A DNA stretch of 64,000 nucleotides. Origin: Streptomyces spinoverrucosus. Lineage in GTDB: Bacteria > Actinomycetota > Actinomycetes > Streptomycetales > Streptomycetaceae. Below the pieces are notes generated by a model. That model worked only from the letters and a program-made list of their open reading frames with translations. It made no database searches and had not been told where the DNA came from. Both the position numbers and the translations under genes were made by a program. This document shows positions 17,031 to 28,258 of this stretch, piece by piece. The stretch lies in contig NZ_BJND01000008.1 of assembly GCF_006539505.1 (NCBI RefSeq), forward strand, positions 186,001 to 250,000, read 5' to 3'. The number at the start of each line of letters is the position of its first letter. Position 1 is the first letter of the stretch.

Positions 17031-17103
17031 TGAAACGCGGTCATCCCGCCCCGCCGAGCGGGATACTGGTGGTGACGACGACGGCGACCAGGGGAGTGGA
17101 TCG

Positions 17104-18513
17104 GTGGGCTCTGCCGGAGGAGTGGGCGGTGGTCGGGGTGGGCGGCATGTGGTTGTTGTGGGTGGGAGTCTCGCGGGGTTGCTCGCGGCGCATGTGCTGG
17201 CCGGGCATGCCGAGCGCGTGACCGTCGTCGAGCGTGACCGGTTTGCGGACGGCGGCAAGGCCCGGCCCGGCGTGCCGCAGGGGCGGCATCCGCATGTCCT
17301 GTTGGAGGGCGGGCAGGTGGCCCTGGAGTCGCTGCTGCCGGGATTCCTGGCGGAGTTGCGGGCGGCGGGGGCGCCGCGGGTGGGCATGCCGTCGGACATG
17401 GTGCTGTGGCAGAACGGGCGTTGGTTCCGCCGGGTGCCCGCGACGACGCACATCTACACCGGTTCCCGCGCGCAGTTGGAGGAGCTGGTACGGCGGCGGG
17501 TTCTGGCCAATCCGGCGATCAGCGTGGTCGAGGGGGCCGATGTTGTCGGGCTTCTCGGCGACGGCTCGCGCGTGCGGGGCGTGCTGCTGCGGGAGCGTTC
17601 CGGCGAGGCTCGAACAGAGGCCCGGGCCCTTGAGGCCGACCTGGTCGTCGACGCGTCCGGCAGTGGGACGAAGGCTCCGCAGTGGCTCGCGGCGATCGGC
17701 GCCGATGCCCCGCACGAGGAGACCATCGACACCGGGCTCGCCTACGCCTCCCGCGTCTACCGCGGCAAGAGCGGCGTCCTCGACGGCGACACCCTGGGCT
17801 ACTACGTCTATCCCTGCCCCGACCAGGTGCACGCCGGCGGTGCGCTGCCGCTGGAGGACGGCAGCCACCTGGTCATCGTCTCGGGGCTGCGCGGCGATGA
17901 ACCGCCCACGGACGACGACGAGTTCGTGACGTACACCAAGAGGCTGCCGCATCCGCTCCTGCACCGGTGGCTGGAGGACGCCGAACCGCTGTCACCGGCG
18001 TTCGGTTACCGGCGGACCGCGAACGTCCGCCGACGGTACGACCTGCCCGGCCGCCGCCCGGCCGGGTTCCTCGCCACCGGCGACGCCCTGTGCACCTTCA
18101 ACCCGATCTACGGGCAGGGCATGGCCGTCGCCGCGATGAGCGCGGTCGCCCTGCGCGACGCGCTGGCCGATCCGCGCCGGACGCCCACGACGCGGCGCGT
18201 GCAGCGGGCGCTCCTCGCGGCGTCCCGGCAGGCGTGGGACATCTCCGCCGGGGCGGACCGTGCGATGCCGGGCGCGGTCGGCACCGCGGTCGCCGGCGGG
18301 CCCGCGGACCGCGTCGCCGGTTGGTACCTGGACCGGGTCCAGGAGCGATCCCCCGGCGACCCTGTCGTGGGGCGCGCCTTCCGCTCCGTGCTGACCCTCG
18401 CCGCGCCGGTCACCGCCCTGTTCGCCCCACCCGTTGCCCGGGCCGTCCTCTTCGGCCCACCCGCGCCGTCGCCCACCGAGCCCCCGGCGTCACCGGAGGG
18501 GCCGGGGGCCTGA
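17104..18513 (+). CDS. FAD-dependent monooxygenase/oxidoreductase (PHBH-like fold)
   Basis: A 469-residue flavoprotein. The N-terminal dinucleotide motif is HVVVVGGSLAGLLAAHVL followed by the acidic strand end VTVVERDR. A second FAD motif is FLATGDALCTFNPIYGQGMAVA near residue 330, typical of the p-hydroxybenzoate hydroxylase/geranylgeranyl reductase group. The VVDASGSG motif is also present. Substrate is unknown. I chose the GTG at 17104 (GGGGAG upstream); the frame is open further 5' to 16966 but without conserved sequence. Its last codons (PTEPPASPEG) form the first unit of the 89-91 bp tandem repeat that follows, so the C-terminus has been altered or is repeat-derived. Confidence 0.82.
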   Translation: MGSAGGVGGGRGGRHVVVVGGSLAGLLAAHVLAGHAERVTVVERDRFADGGKARPGVPQGRHPHVLLEGGQVALESLLPGFLAELRAAGAPRVGMPSDMVLWQNGRWFRRVPATTHIYTGSRAQLEELVRRRVLANPAISVVEGADVVGLLGDGSRVRGVLLRERSGEARTEARALEADLVVDASGSGTKAPQWLAAIGADAPHEETIDTGLAYASRVYRGKSGVLDGDTLGYYVYPCPDQVHAGGALPLEDGSHLVIVSGLRGDEPPTDDDEFVTYTKRLPHPLLHRWLEDAEPLSPAFGYRRTANVRRRYDLPGRRPAGFLATGDALCTFNPIYGQGMAVAAMSAVALRDALADPRRTPTTRRVQRALLAASRQAWDISAGADRAMPGAVGTAVAGGPADRVAGWYLDRVQERSPGDPVVGRAFRSVLTLAAPVTALFAPPVARAVLFGPPAPSPTEPPASPEGPGA

Positions 18514-18826
18514 GTGGGGTCAACGGCCGTCCTCGAACGCCCCCAGAATCCGCTCCGCCGCCCACCGAGCCGCCGGCGTCACCGGAGGGGCCGGTGGCCT
18601 GAGCGAGGTCAACGGCTTCCTCCTCGAACGCCCCCAGAATCCGCGCCATCGCCCACCGAGCCCCCGGCGACACCGGAGGGCCCGGGTGCCTGAGCGAGGT
18701 CAACGGCCGTCCTCGAACGCCCCCAGAATCCGCTCCGTCGCCCACCGAGCCGCCGGCGTCACCGGAGGGGCCGGTGGCCTGAGCGGGGTCAACGGCCGTT
18801 CTCGAACGCCCCCAGAATCCGCTCCG
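18470..18826. repeat. Four-copy 89-91 bp tandem repeat at a convergent gene junction
   Basis: The anchor GCCCACCGAG recurs at 18471, 18560, 18651 and 18740, giving periods of 89, 91 and 89 bp. Each unit carries a piece like the 3' end of the FAD monooxygenase gene (coding PTEPPASPEG and a TGA), a short spacer (GGTCAACGGC), and a piece like the 3' end of meaB on the other strand (RILGAFE). The array begins inside the monooxygenase gene and ends inside meaB, so it looks like a tandem duplication of the junction between the two convergent genes. Array units differ at a few positions. Confidence 0.85.
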
Positions 18827-19765
18827 CCGCCAGCGTCGCCGTCAACTCGCCGTCCCGCACCTGCTGTTCGAGGGTGGGCGCGAGGGCTCGTACGCCCGGG
18901 TGGGCGTGCAGACGGCCCAGCAGGTCGTCGCGGACCATCGTCCAGGTCCAGTCGACCTGCTGGTCGCGGCGCTTGGCGGCGAGGCGGCCCGTGGAGTCGA
19001 GGAGCGTGCGGTGTTGTTCGAGGCGCTCCCAGACGGTGTCCAGGCCGGTCGACTCGCGGGCGCTGCAGTGCAGCACCGGCGGCGTCCAGACGGCGTCCTT
19101 GCCGTGCATCAGCCGCAGCGCGCCCGACAACTCCCGTGCCGCCGCCCGCGCGTCCCGCTCGTGCGGGCCGTCCGCCTTGTTGACGGCGATCACGTCGGCC
19201 AGCTCCAGGACACCCTTCTTGATGCCCTGCAGCTGGTCGCCGGTGCGGGCGAGGGTGAGCAGCAGGAAGGAGTCGACCATGTTCGCGACGGCCGTCTCGG
19301 ACTGGCCGACACCGACCGTCTCGACGAGCACCACGTCGTAGCCCGCCGCCTCCATCACCACGATCGACTCGCGGGTGGCCTTGGCGACCCCGCCGAGCGT
19401 GCCGGCGGTGGGGGAGGGGCGTACGAAGGCCGCGGGGTCCACGGCCAGCCGCTCCATCCTGGTCTTGTCGCCCAGGATCGAGCCGCCGGTCCGGCTCGAC
19501 GACGGGTCGACGGCGAGCACGGCGACCCGGTGCCCGAGCCCGGTCAGCAGGGTGCCGAACGCGTCGATGAACGTCGACTTGCCGACCCCCGGCACTCCGC
19601 TGACGCCGATCCGCCGCGCCTTCCCGCTGTACGGCAGCAGCGCGGTCAGCAACTGCTGGGCCAGCACCCGGTGTTGCGGCCGGGTGGACTCGACGAGCGT
19701 GATCGCGCGCGCCACGATCGCCCGCTTTCCGTCGAGCACGCCCTTCACATACGCGTCAAGGTCGA

Positions 19766-19769
<4 letters not shown>
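18789..19769 (-). CDS. meaB: Methylmalonyl-CoA mutase-associated GTPase
   Basis: A 326-residue G3E-family GTPase that protects and reloads methylmalonyl-CoA mutase with adenosylcobalamin. Walker A is [12 protein letters not shown] (residues 55-66), followed by [19 protein letters not shown] (Mg and switch region), ETVGVGQSE and the guanine motif NKAD. Length and motif order are normal. Its ATG overlaps the mutB stop by 4 bp (ATGA), so it is the third gene of the mutA-mutB-meaB operon. The last codons ([10 protein letters not shown]) lie in the terminal, partial unit of the junction repeat. Confidence 0.95.
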
Positions 19770-21939
<2,170 letters not shown>

Positions 21940-21940
<1 letters not shown>

Positions 21941-23742
21941 CAGGACACTCCCATCCGGTCGAGGGTCGCGGAGAGCACGGCGACCGCGTCGCAGCCCGCG
22001 AAGATGTAACTGTCGACACCCGCGTACTGCCCGGGCCGCCCCGCGAGGAACACATGCGTGGCGCCCGCCGCCGACAGCTCGCGGGCGCGGGTCTCGGCCT
22101 GCTCCGCGTACAGCTCGTCGCTGGAGCACAGGCAGACCTCGCTCGCCCCGCTCTCCTCGAACGTGCCCTCGGTGACGGGCTCGATGCCGCCCGCCTGGAA
22201 GAGGTTCGCGGCGAAGGTGGCGCGCGCGGTGTGGGCGGCGGCCGGGCCGAGGGTGGCCAGGAAGATCCGGGGGCGGGAGCCGGTCGCGGCGAGGTGGGCG
22301 TCCGAGCGGGCCCGCAGCGCCTCGTAGGCGTCGTCGCGGCGGACCCGGGGCAGGCCGCCGGTAGGCGGAGCTGGCGCGGGCTCGCGGACGACGGGCTTCT
22401 CGGCCAGGTGCGGGAACTCGCTGACGCCGGTGATGGGTTCACGCCGCTTGGCGAGCTTCGCGCCCCGAGCGGCCCAGGTCTCGGCCAGCCGCTCCCGGAC
22501 CATCCCCGAGCGCAGGGCGGCGGCCTGGCCACCCGCCCGCTCGATCGTGCGGAAGAACTCCCAGCCCGCGTGGGCGAGTTCGTCCGTGAGCCGCTCCACG
22601 TACCAGGAGCCACCGGCCGGATCGATCACCCGGGACAGGTGCGACTCCTCGATGAGGATCGTGGAGGTGTTGCGGGCGATACGACGCGCGAACGCGTCCG
22701 GCAGTCCGAGCGCGTGGTCGAACGGCAGTACGGTCACCGCGTCGGCGCCCCCGACCCCGGCCGCCAGCGTGGCCACCGTGGTGCGCAGCATGTTCACCCA
22801 CGGGTCGCGGCGCGTCATCATCACCGGCGAGGTCACGACGTGCTGCACCTGCGCGCCAGGCCCCCCGCAGACCTCGGCGACCCGCGCCCACAGCCGTCGT
22901 GCCGCCCGCAGCTTGGCGATCGTCAGGAACTGGTCGGCGCTGGCCGCGTACCGGAACTCCAGCTGCGCGCACGCCTGTTCGACGCTCAGCCCCGCCTCGG
23001 TCAGCGCCCGCAGATACGCGACACCGGTCGCCAGCGAGCACCCCAGCTCCTGCGCGGCCGAGCCACCGGCCTCGTGGTACGGCAGCGCGTCCACGGTCAG
23101 CGCCCGCAGCCCCGGGTAGTCGTCGGCGCAGCGCCGCGCCAGTCCGGTCACGACCGAGAAGTCGTACGACTGCCCCGTGCGCGCCTCGAATCCCAGCGGG
23201 TCGGCGCCCAGGTTGCCGCGCGCCGCCTCACGGGCGACGCCCCGCTCCTCGTACAGCCGCAGCAACTCCCGCGCCGCGTCCTCGACCTCGCGTCCGGCGT
23301 CGAGGACGACGGGCGCCAGGTCGAGATAGACGCCGTCGAGGACGCGGCCGAGCGAGGACACCGGGAGACCGCCCTCGCCGGTGACCAGCCAGAGCGAGGT
23401 GACGCCGTTCTCCAGGTCGGCGAGCACCGCGCCGCCGTCGACGGTCGCGTGCCGCTGTCGTACGTCCCAGCCGCCGAGGGTGTTTCCCTCGGCCCGGGCG
23501 CCCCGTACAAAGGGTGCGAAACCGGGGAAGCCGGGCTCGGGCGCGGCGTCGTGGGCGGTGTACAGGGGGCGGACACGGAGTCCGTCCTCCAGTGTGGTGG
23601 ACAGGGCGTCCTCGGCGGCCGCGTCCTCGACGTCCTTGCCCGACTTGCGCAGTACGCCCGCCACAAGGCGCTGCCACTGCTCACGGGTCGCGTCGGAGAA
23701 CTCGGCGGCCAGAGTAAGCCCGTCGTCGGGCAGGACCGTCAT
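21940..23742 (-). CDS. mutA: Methylmalonyl-CoA mutase small subunit
   Basis: A 600-residue protein homologous to the large subunit but catalytically silent. It keeps the barrel (for example [20 protein letters not shown] and [20 protein letters not shown]), while the C-terminal domain has [20 protein letters not shown] where the large subunit has the cobalamin motif, so the DxHxxG ligand is missing, as expected for MutA. It forms the heterodimer with MutB. It is the first gene of the operon, and the GntR-type gene 118 bp upstream ends a separate operon. The start is the ATG at 23742. Confidence 0.95.
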
Positions 23743-23860
23743 GCTCGGATGCTAGGCCAGGCGAACAAAGGAGCAGCAGAGATCACGGCTGTGACCTTGC
23801 CCTCTTTGAGTGAGCCTTGAGCGGCGGCTGATTCCGTACTACGCCGTGGTGTGACCGCGC

Positions 23861-24559
23861 TCACGCGTCCGGCGCCGACCGGGGCTCGGGTTGCGGTGCC
23901 GCCCACAGGCCCCGGACATGGCCTAGGTGGCGGGTCATGACGGCGTGCACGGCGGTCTCGTCGCGGGCGAGCAGGGCGTCGAGGAGTTCCAGGTGCTCCT
24001 CGGCCGACGCCTGGAGGCGGCCCTGCTCGGCGAGTGCGGTCAGGCCGTAGAGGCGGGCGCGGCGGCGCAGGTCGCGGACCACCTCGACGAGGTGCTCGTT
24101 GCCCGCGAGGGCCAGCAGGCCGAGGTGGAAGCGCAGATCGGCCTCGACATACGCGATCAGGTCGCCGGCCACGGCCGCGGTGACGATCTCCTCGGCGACC
24201 GGACGCAGCTCCGCCAGCGCCACCGGGTCGGCGGTGCGGGCCAGTTGGACCGTCGTCGGAATCTCGATCAGCGCGCGGATGTGGGTGTACTCGTCGAGCT
24301 GTTTTTCGGAGACGGCCGTGACCCGGAAGCCCTTGTTGGGCACCGAGTCGACCAGGCCCTCCTTGGCCAGGTCCAGCAACGCCTCGCGCACCGGCGTCGC
24401 GGAGACCCCGAAACGGGCGGCGAGCGTGGGCGCCGAGTAGACCTCGCCGGTGCGCAGCTCACCCGCGATCAGGGCGGCGCGCAGGGCGTCGGCGACGCGC
24501 TCGCGGTAGCTGCTCTTCTTGCCGCCGAGCGCGGGGAGGCTGGGGGTGGGCGCGGTCAT
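23861..24559 (-). CDS. GntR family (FadR/FCD) transcriptional regulator
   Basis: A 232-residue regulator. Residues 16-80 form the winged helix (SYRERVADALRAALIAGEL, then APTLAARFGVSATPVREALL), followed by an FCD ligand domain with the expected metal-type residues (Asp and His in EADLRFHLGLLALAGN and EEHLELLDALLARD). The ATG at 24559 follows CGAGGAAGACCCCCC. It is the last gene of the six-gene hydroxyproline-type operon, 25 bp after the epimerase gene. FCD regulators commonly sense the small organic acid or amino acid handled by their operon, so autoregulation through the palindrome at 29433-29443 is a reasonable inference. Confidence 0.88.
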   Translation of the reverse strand: MTAPTPSLPALGGKKSSYRERVADALRAALIAGELRTGEVYSAPTLAARFGVSATPVREALLDLAKEGLVDSVPNKGFRVTAVSEKQLDEYTHIRALIEIPTTVQLARTADPVALAELRPVAEEIVTAAVAGDLIAYVEADLRFHLGLLALAGNEHLVEVVRDLRRRARLYGLTALAEQGRLQASAEEHLELLDALLARDETAVHAVMTRHLGHVRGLWAAPQPEPRSAPDA

Positions 24560-24584
24560 GGGGGGTCTTCCTCGATCTCGGTCA

Positions 24585-25586
24585 TCACAGAACGAACCCG
24601 GCGGGGAACGGGTCCTCCGGGTCGAGCATGTACTGGGCCGTGCCCGTGATCCACGCCCGCCCCGTGAAGCTGGGCAGCACCGCCGGGATCCCGGCCACGT
24701 CCGTCGTGCCGAGCAGACGGCCCGTGAAGTGGGTGCCGATGAAGGACTCGTTGACGAACTCGGTGTGCAACGGCAGTTCACCACGGGCGTGCAGTTGCGC
24801 CATGCGCGCGCTGGTGCCCGTACCGCAGGGGGAGCGGTCGAACCACCCGGGATGGATCGCCATCGCGTGGCGCGAGTGGCGGGCGGTGGCGTCCGGGGCG
24901 AGCAGATGGACATGGTGCAGGCCGTGGATCGACGGGTCCTCGGGGTGCACCGGCTCCTCCTCGGCGTTGACGGCCTCCATCAGCGCCAGGCCCGCCTTCA
25001 GGATGTCGTCCTTGCGGGCACGGTCGAACGGCAGGCCGAACTCCGCGAGCGGCAGGATGGCGTAGAAGTTGCCGCCGTAGGCGAGGTCGTACGTCACCGT
25101 GCGCCCGTCGGCGAGCGTGGCCTTGCGGTCGAGGCCGACGGCGAAGGACGGGACGTTGCGCAGGGTCACGTTCCTGGCCGCGCCGCCCTCGACCGCGACC
25201 TCGGCGACCACGAGACCGGCCGGGGTGTCCAGGCGGATGGTGGTGACCGGCTCGGTGACCTCCACCATGCCGGTCTCCACCAGCACGGTCGCCACGCCGA
25301 TCGTGCCGTGCCCGCACATCGGCAGATAGCCGGAGACCTCGATGTAGACGACGCCCCAGTCGCAGTCTGGGCGGGTGGGCGGCTGGAGGATGGCGCCGCT
25401 CATCGCCGCATGGCCGCGCGGCTCGTTCATCAGCAACTGCTTGATGTCGTCGCGGTGTTCACGGAAGTACAGCCGCCGCTCGTTCATGGTCGCGCCGGGG
25501 ATGGTGCCGATCCCGCCGGTGATCACGCGGGTGGGCATGCCCTCGGTGTGCGAGTCGACGGCGTGCAGGACGAGTGAGCTGCGCAC
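24585..25586 (-). CDS. Proline racemase family, probable 4-hydroxyproline 2-epimerase
   Basis: A 333-residue member of the proline racemase family. Both catalytic cysteines are present: Cys91 in MCGHGTIG and Cys254 in SPCGTGTSA. The two-cysteine state marks racemases and epimerases; dehydratases of the family have Thr at the first position. With D-amino-acid oxidase-like and DapA-like neighbours, the best fit is epimerisation of trans-4-hydroxy-L-proline to cis-4-hydroxy-D-proline. I chose the GTG at 25586, with GGAGG 7-8 bp upstream; the in-frame TTG two codons earlier would leave no spacer. An 18-bp direct repeat (TTATCCGAGCCCCGCC) lies in the 45-bp gap before it. Confidence 0.88.
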   Translation of the reverse strand: MRSSLVLHAVDSHTEGMPTRVITGGIGTIPGATMNERRLYFREHRDDIKQLLMNEPRGHAAMSGAILQPPTRPDCDWGVVYIEVSGYLPMCGHGTIGVATVLVETGMVEVTEPVTTIRLDTPAGLVVAEVAVEGGAARNVTLRNVPSFAVGLDRKATLADGRTVTYDLAYGGNFYAILPLAEFGLPFDRARKDDILKAGLALMEAVNAEEEPVHPEDPSIHGLHHVHLLAPDATARHSRHAMAIHPGWFDRSPCGTGTSARMAQLHARGELPLHTEFVNESFIGTHFTGRLLGTTDVAGIPAVLPSFTGRAWITGTAQYMLDPEDPFPAGFVL

Positions 25587-25631
25587 GGCCAACCTCCTTA
25601 TGAGAGATACGAGTTATCCGAGCCCCGCCAC

Positions 25632-26528
25632 TTATCCGAGCCCCGCCGCGACGGCCTTCTCCGTCGCCGCCCGCACCGCCGCTTCCTGCTCCGGCGCCAG
25701 CGGCACCCGCGGGGGCCGGCATGGACCGCCGTACCGTCCGACGATGTCCATCGACAGCTTGATGGCCTGCACGAACTCCACGCGCGAGTCCCAGCGCAGC
25801 AGCGGGTGCAGCTGCCGGTACAGGGGCAGCGCGGTGTCCAGGTCGCCGGCCACCGCGGCCCGGTACAGCTCGACCGAGGCCTTCGGCAGCGCGTTCGGAT
25901 ACCCGGCCACCCAGCCCTTGGCGCCCGCGATCGCCAGCTCCAGCGCGACATCGTCGGCGCCGATCAACAGGTCCAGCTCCGGGGCGAGTTCGGCGATGCG
26001 GTACGCCCGCCGGACGTCTCCCGAGAACTCCTTGACGCCCCGGATCAGCCCCTCGCCGTGCAGCTTCGCCAGCAGCTCGGGTACGAGGTCGACCTTGGTG
26101 TCGATCGGGTTGTTGTACGCCACGACGGGCAGGCCCGCCCGCGCGACCTCGGCGTAGTGCGCGAGGACCGACCGCTTGTCGGCGCGGTAGGCGTTGGGCG
26201 GCAGCAGCATGACCGCGCCGCAGCCCGCGTCGCGCGCCTGTTCGGCCCACCGCCGGGCCTCCGCGGCGCCGTACGCGGCGACCCCGGGCATCACCCGCTC
26301 GCCGCCGATCGCGGCGACGGCGGTCTCGACGACCCTGGCGCGCTCCTCGGGGGTGAGGACCTGGTACTCGCCGAGCGAGCCGTTCGGTACGACGCCGTCA
26401 CAGCCGTTCGCCACGAGCCAGGCGCAGTGCTCGGCGAACGCCTCGTAGTCCACGGCCAGGTCGGCGGTGAGGGGGAGCGCGGTGGCGACGAGGACGCCGC
26501 GCCAGGGGCGGTGCTGTTCAGTCGTCAT
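25632..26528 (-). CDS. DapA-family lyase, probable 1-pyrroline-4-hydroxy-2-carboxylate deaminase
   Basis: A 298-residue class I aldolase-like TIM barrel of the dihydrodipicolinate synthase family. The Schiff-base Lys is Lys166 in GVKEFSGD and the partner Tyr is Tyr138 in VAYNNP. The N-terminal GSLGEYQVLTPEER replaces the GTTGE motif of true DapA, so lysine synthesis is unlikely. In hydroxyproline catabolism such an enzyme deaminates and dehydrates 1-pyrroline-4-hydroxy-2-carboxylate to 2-oxoglutarate semialdehyde. It overlaps the FAD subunit gene upstream by 11 bp. Confidence 0.85.
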   Translation of the reverse strand: MTTEQHRPWRGVLVATALPLTADLAVDYEAFAEHCAWLVANGCDGVVPNGSLGEYQVLTPEERARVVETAVAAIGGERVMPGVAAYGAAEARRWAEQARDAGCGAVMLLPPNAYRADKRSVLAHYAEVARAGLPVVAYNNPIDTKVDLVPELLAKLHGEGLIRGVKEFSGDVRRAYRIAELAPELDLLIGADDVALELAIAGAKGWVAGYPNALPKASVELYRAAVAGDLDTALPLYRQLHPLLRWDSRVEFVQAIKLSMDIVGRYGGPCRPPRVPLAPEQEAAVRAATEKAVAAGLG

Positions 26529-27966
26529 GGGGGTCCTTCCCGTCCGGGGGGTTGTCGGGTGGGGGTGGTCCGGTCTGTGTGTCGGGGGCCTGTCCGGCCA
26601 GTACGCCGAGTGGCACCGGCCGGGCGAACGGTGTGCGGGCCGGGGTCTGGGGGCAGCCGGTGAGGGCGGCGACGGCGGGCCCGCACATCCGGCCCTGGCA
26701 CCAGCCCATCCCGGCGCGGGTGAGCAGCTTCACGGTCCGTACGTCGCCGGCGCCGAGCTCGCCGACGGCCGTCCGGACGGCGTGCACCGGAACTTCCTCG
26801 CAGCGGCAGATCAGGGTGTCGTCGGTGAGCTGCTCGGCCCAGTGCGCGGGCGGTGCGTAGACGGAGTCGAGCGCGGCGAAGAACCCGCGCAGCGCCGCGC
26901 GGCTCCGGGCTGCCCCGGCCCAGGTTCGTGGGTCGGGCTGTCTGCCGGTCAGCCGTGCGGCGGCCGAGCGGCCCGCGATATGGCCCTCGGCGAGTGCGAG
27001 GTCCGCGCCGCCGATGCCGGTGGCCTCGCCCGCCGCCCACACGCCGGGCACGTCGGTGCGCTGCTCGTCGTCCACGCGTACGGCGACCCCGTCGAGGCGG
27101 CAGCCCAGGGTGGCGGCGAGGTCGGTGTGCGGCAGCATGCCGTGGCCGACGGCGAGCGTGTCGCAGGCGATACGGCGCCGGGTGCCCGGACGGACCCGGC
27201 CCTCGGCGTCGAGGGCGGCGACCGTCACGGCGTCCAGCCGTTCGTCGCCGTGCGCCTCCACCACCGTATGGCGTGCCAGCACCGGGACTCGGTGGCGTAG
27301 GAGCCGGGCCGCGTATCCGGCGCCTTCTGCCAGCTTCACCGGCAGCGAGGCCAGTGCGCGGGAGCGGCGTACCAGGGCTTTCGGGTCGGCGGACTCGACG
27401 AGCGCGGCGACGTGTGCGCCCGCCGCGGCCAGCCCGGTCGCGACGGGCAGCAGCAGAGGGCCGGTCCCGGCGACCACGGCGGTGCGGCCGGGCAGGACGA
27501 GTCCGCCCTTGAGCAGGGCCTGGGCGCCGCCCGCGGTGACCACGCCGGGGAGGGTCCAGCCGGGGAAGGGCAGCACCTTCTCGTAGCCGCCGGTGGCGAG
27601 GACGACGGCGTCGGCGTCCACGGTCACGCCGTCTTCCTGGAGCGGGCCGAGCAGCGCGTGCACGGTGAAACCGGCGGAGTGCCGCTCGACGTACCAGACG
27701 TGATGGTCCGTCAGGTGGGTGACGCGGCCTGCCGTGATCTGCCGGCCGAGGCCCTCGCGCAGCCGCCGCCAGGTGCGCCAGCCGTGGTGCAGCGCCTGCG
27801 GGCGGCGGGCGCCGAGCCCGGGCGCGGGCTGCCGGTAGAACTGGCCGCCCGCCTCCGGGGCGGAGTCGACGAGGGCGACTCGTACGCCCGCGGCGGCCGC
27901 CGCCAATGTCGCCGCGAGCCCCGCCGGGCCCGCGCCGATCACGGCGAGTCGGGGACGGTCAGTCAT
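26518..27966 (-). CDS. FAD/NAD-binding subunit with BFD-like [2Fe-2S] domain (HcnB-like), D-hydroxyproline dehydrogenase
   Basis: A 482-residue flavoprotein of the HcnB/OoxA/SoxA type. The N-terminal dinucleotide motif is LAVIGAGPAGLAATLAA, the second motif is AVVAGTGPLLLPVATGLAAAGA and DVPGVWAAGEATGIGGADLA closes the FAD fold. Cys387, Cys389, Cys423 and Cys428 (CRCEE ... CQGRMC) form a BFD-type iron-sulfur site. Residues 445-482 are a Pro/Asp-rich tail. It overlaps the small [2Fe-2S] subunit gene by 8 bp and the DapA-like gene by 11 bp, so all are translated together. With its two partners it should form a membrane- or electron-carrier-coupled D-hydroxyproline dehydrogenase. Confidence 0.88.
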   Translation of the reverse strand: MTDRPRLAVIGAGPAGLAATLAAAAAGVRVALVDSAPEAGGQFYRQPAPGLGARRPQALHHGWRTWRRLREGLGRQITAGRVTHLTDHHVWYVERHSAGFTVHALLGPLQEDGVTVDADAVVLATGGYEKVLPFPGWTLPGVVTAGGAQALLKGGLVLPGRTAVVAGTGPLLLPVATGLAAAGAHVAALVESADPKALVRRSRALASLPVKLAEGAGYAARLLRHRVPVLARHTVVEAHGDERLDAVTVAALDAEGRVRPGTRRRIACDTLAVGHGMLPHTDLAATLGCRLDGVAVRVDDEQRTDVPGVWAAGEATGIGGADLALAEGHIAGRSAAARLTGRQPDPRTWAGAARSRAALRGFFAALDSVYAPPAHWAEQLTDDTLICRCEEVPVHAVRTAVGELGAGDVRTVKLLTRAGMGWCQGRMCGPAVAALTGCPQTPARTPFARPVPLGVLAGQAPDTQTGPPPPDNPPDGKDPHDD

Positions 27967-28258
27967 CGTGTCCCGTCCCCTCCTGCGTACGGATCGCGTC
28001 GCCCGGCCGTACCGGGACCAGGCAGGCGCGCTGGTTGGGGCGGCCGTTGAGGCTCACCAGGCAGTCGAAGCAGACCCCGATCCCGCAGAACACCCCACGC
28101 GGCCGCCCGGCACCCCGCGTGCCGCGCCAGGAGGTGACACCGGCCGCCCACAGCGCGGCGGCGACGGTCTGGCCGGGCAGCGCGGTGATCTCCCGGCCGT
28201 CCAAGGTGACCGTGAAGGCGGGGCCGGGTCGGGCGTCGGTCAGCTTCAGTGGGTTCAT
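27959..28258 (-). CDS. Small [2Fe-2S] ferredoxin-like subunit (HcnA-like)
   Basis: A 99-residue protein with a plant-type [2Fe-2S] pattern: Cys58, Cys63, Cys66 and Cys79 (FCGIGVCFDC ... RAC). It begins VTLDGREITALPGQTVAAAL, the usual start of the fold. This is the iron-sulfur subunit of HcnABC/HypABC-like dehydrogenases. The ATG at 28258 overlaps the oxidase gene stop by 4 bp (ATGA), and GAGGGGAACG lies upstream. Confidence 0.88.
   Translation of the reverse strand: MNPLKLTDARPGPAFTVTLDGREITALPGQTVAAALWAAGVTSWRGTRGAGRPRGVFCGIGVCFDCLVSLNGRPNQRACLVPVRPGDAIRTQEGTGHDD

Noticed and set aside
14651..17100. Prophage or integrative element
   Set aside because: No integrase, attachment-site repeat, structural phage gene or tRNA was found; only a toxin-antitoxin pair and relics.
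18470..18826. Repeat array considered as a CRISPR
   Set aside because: Units are 89-91 bp with no unique spacers, they contain gene ends and stops, and no cas genes are nearby.
25632..26528. Dihydrodipicolinate synthase for lysine synthesis
   Set aside because: The GTTGE motif is replaced and the gene overlaps hydroxyproline-type catabolic genes.
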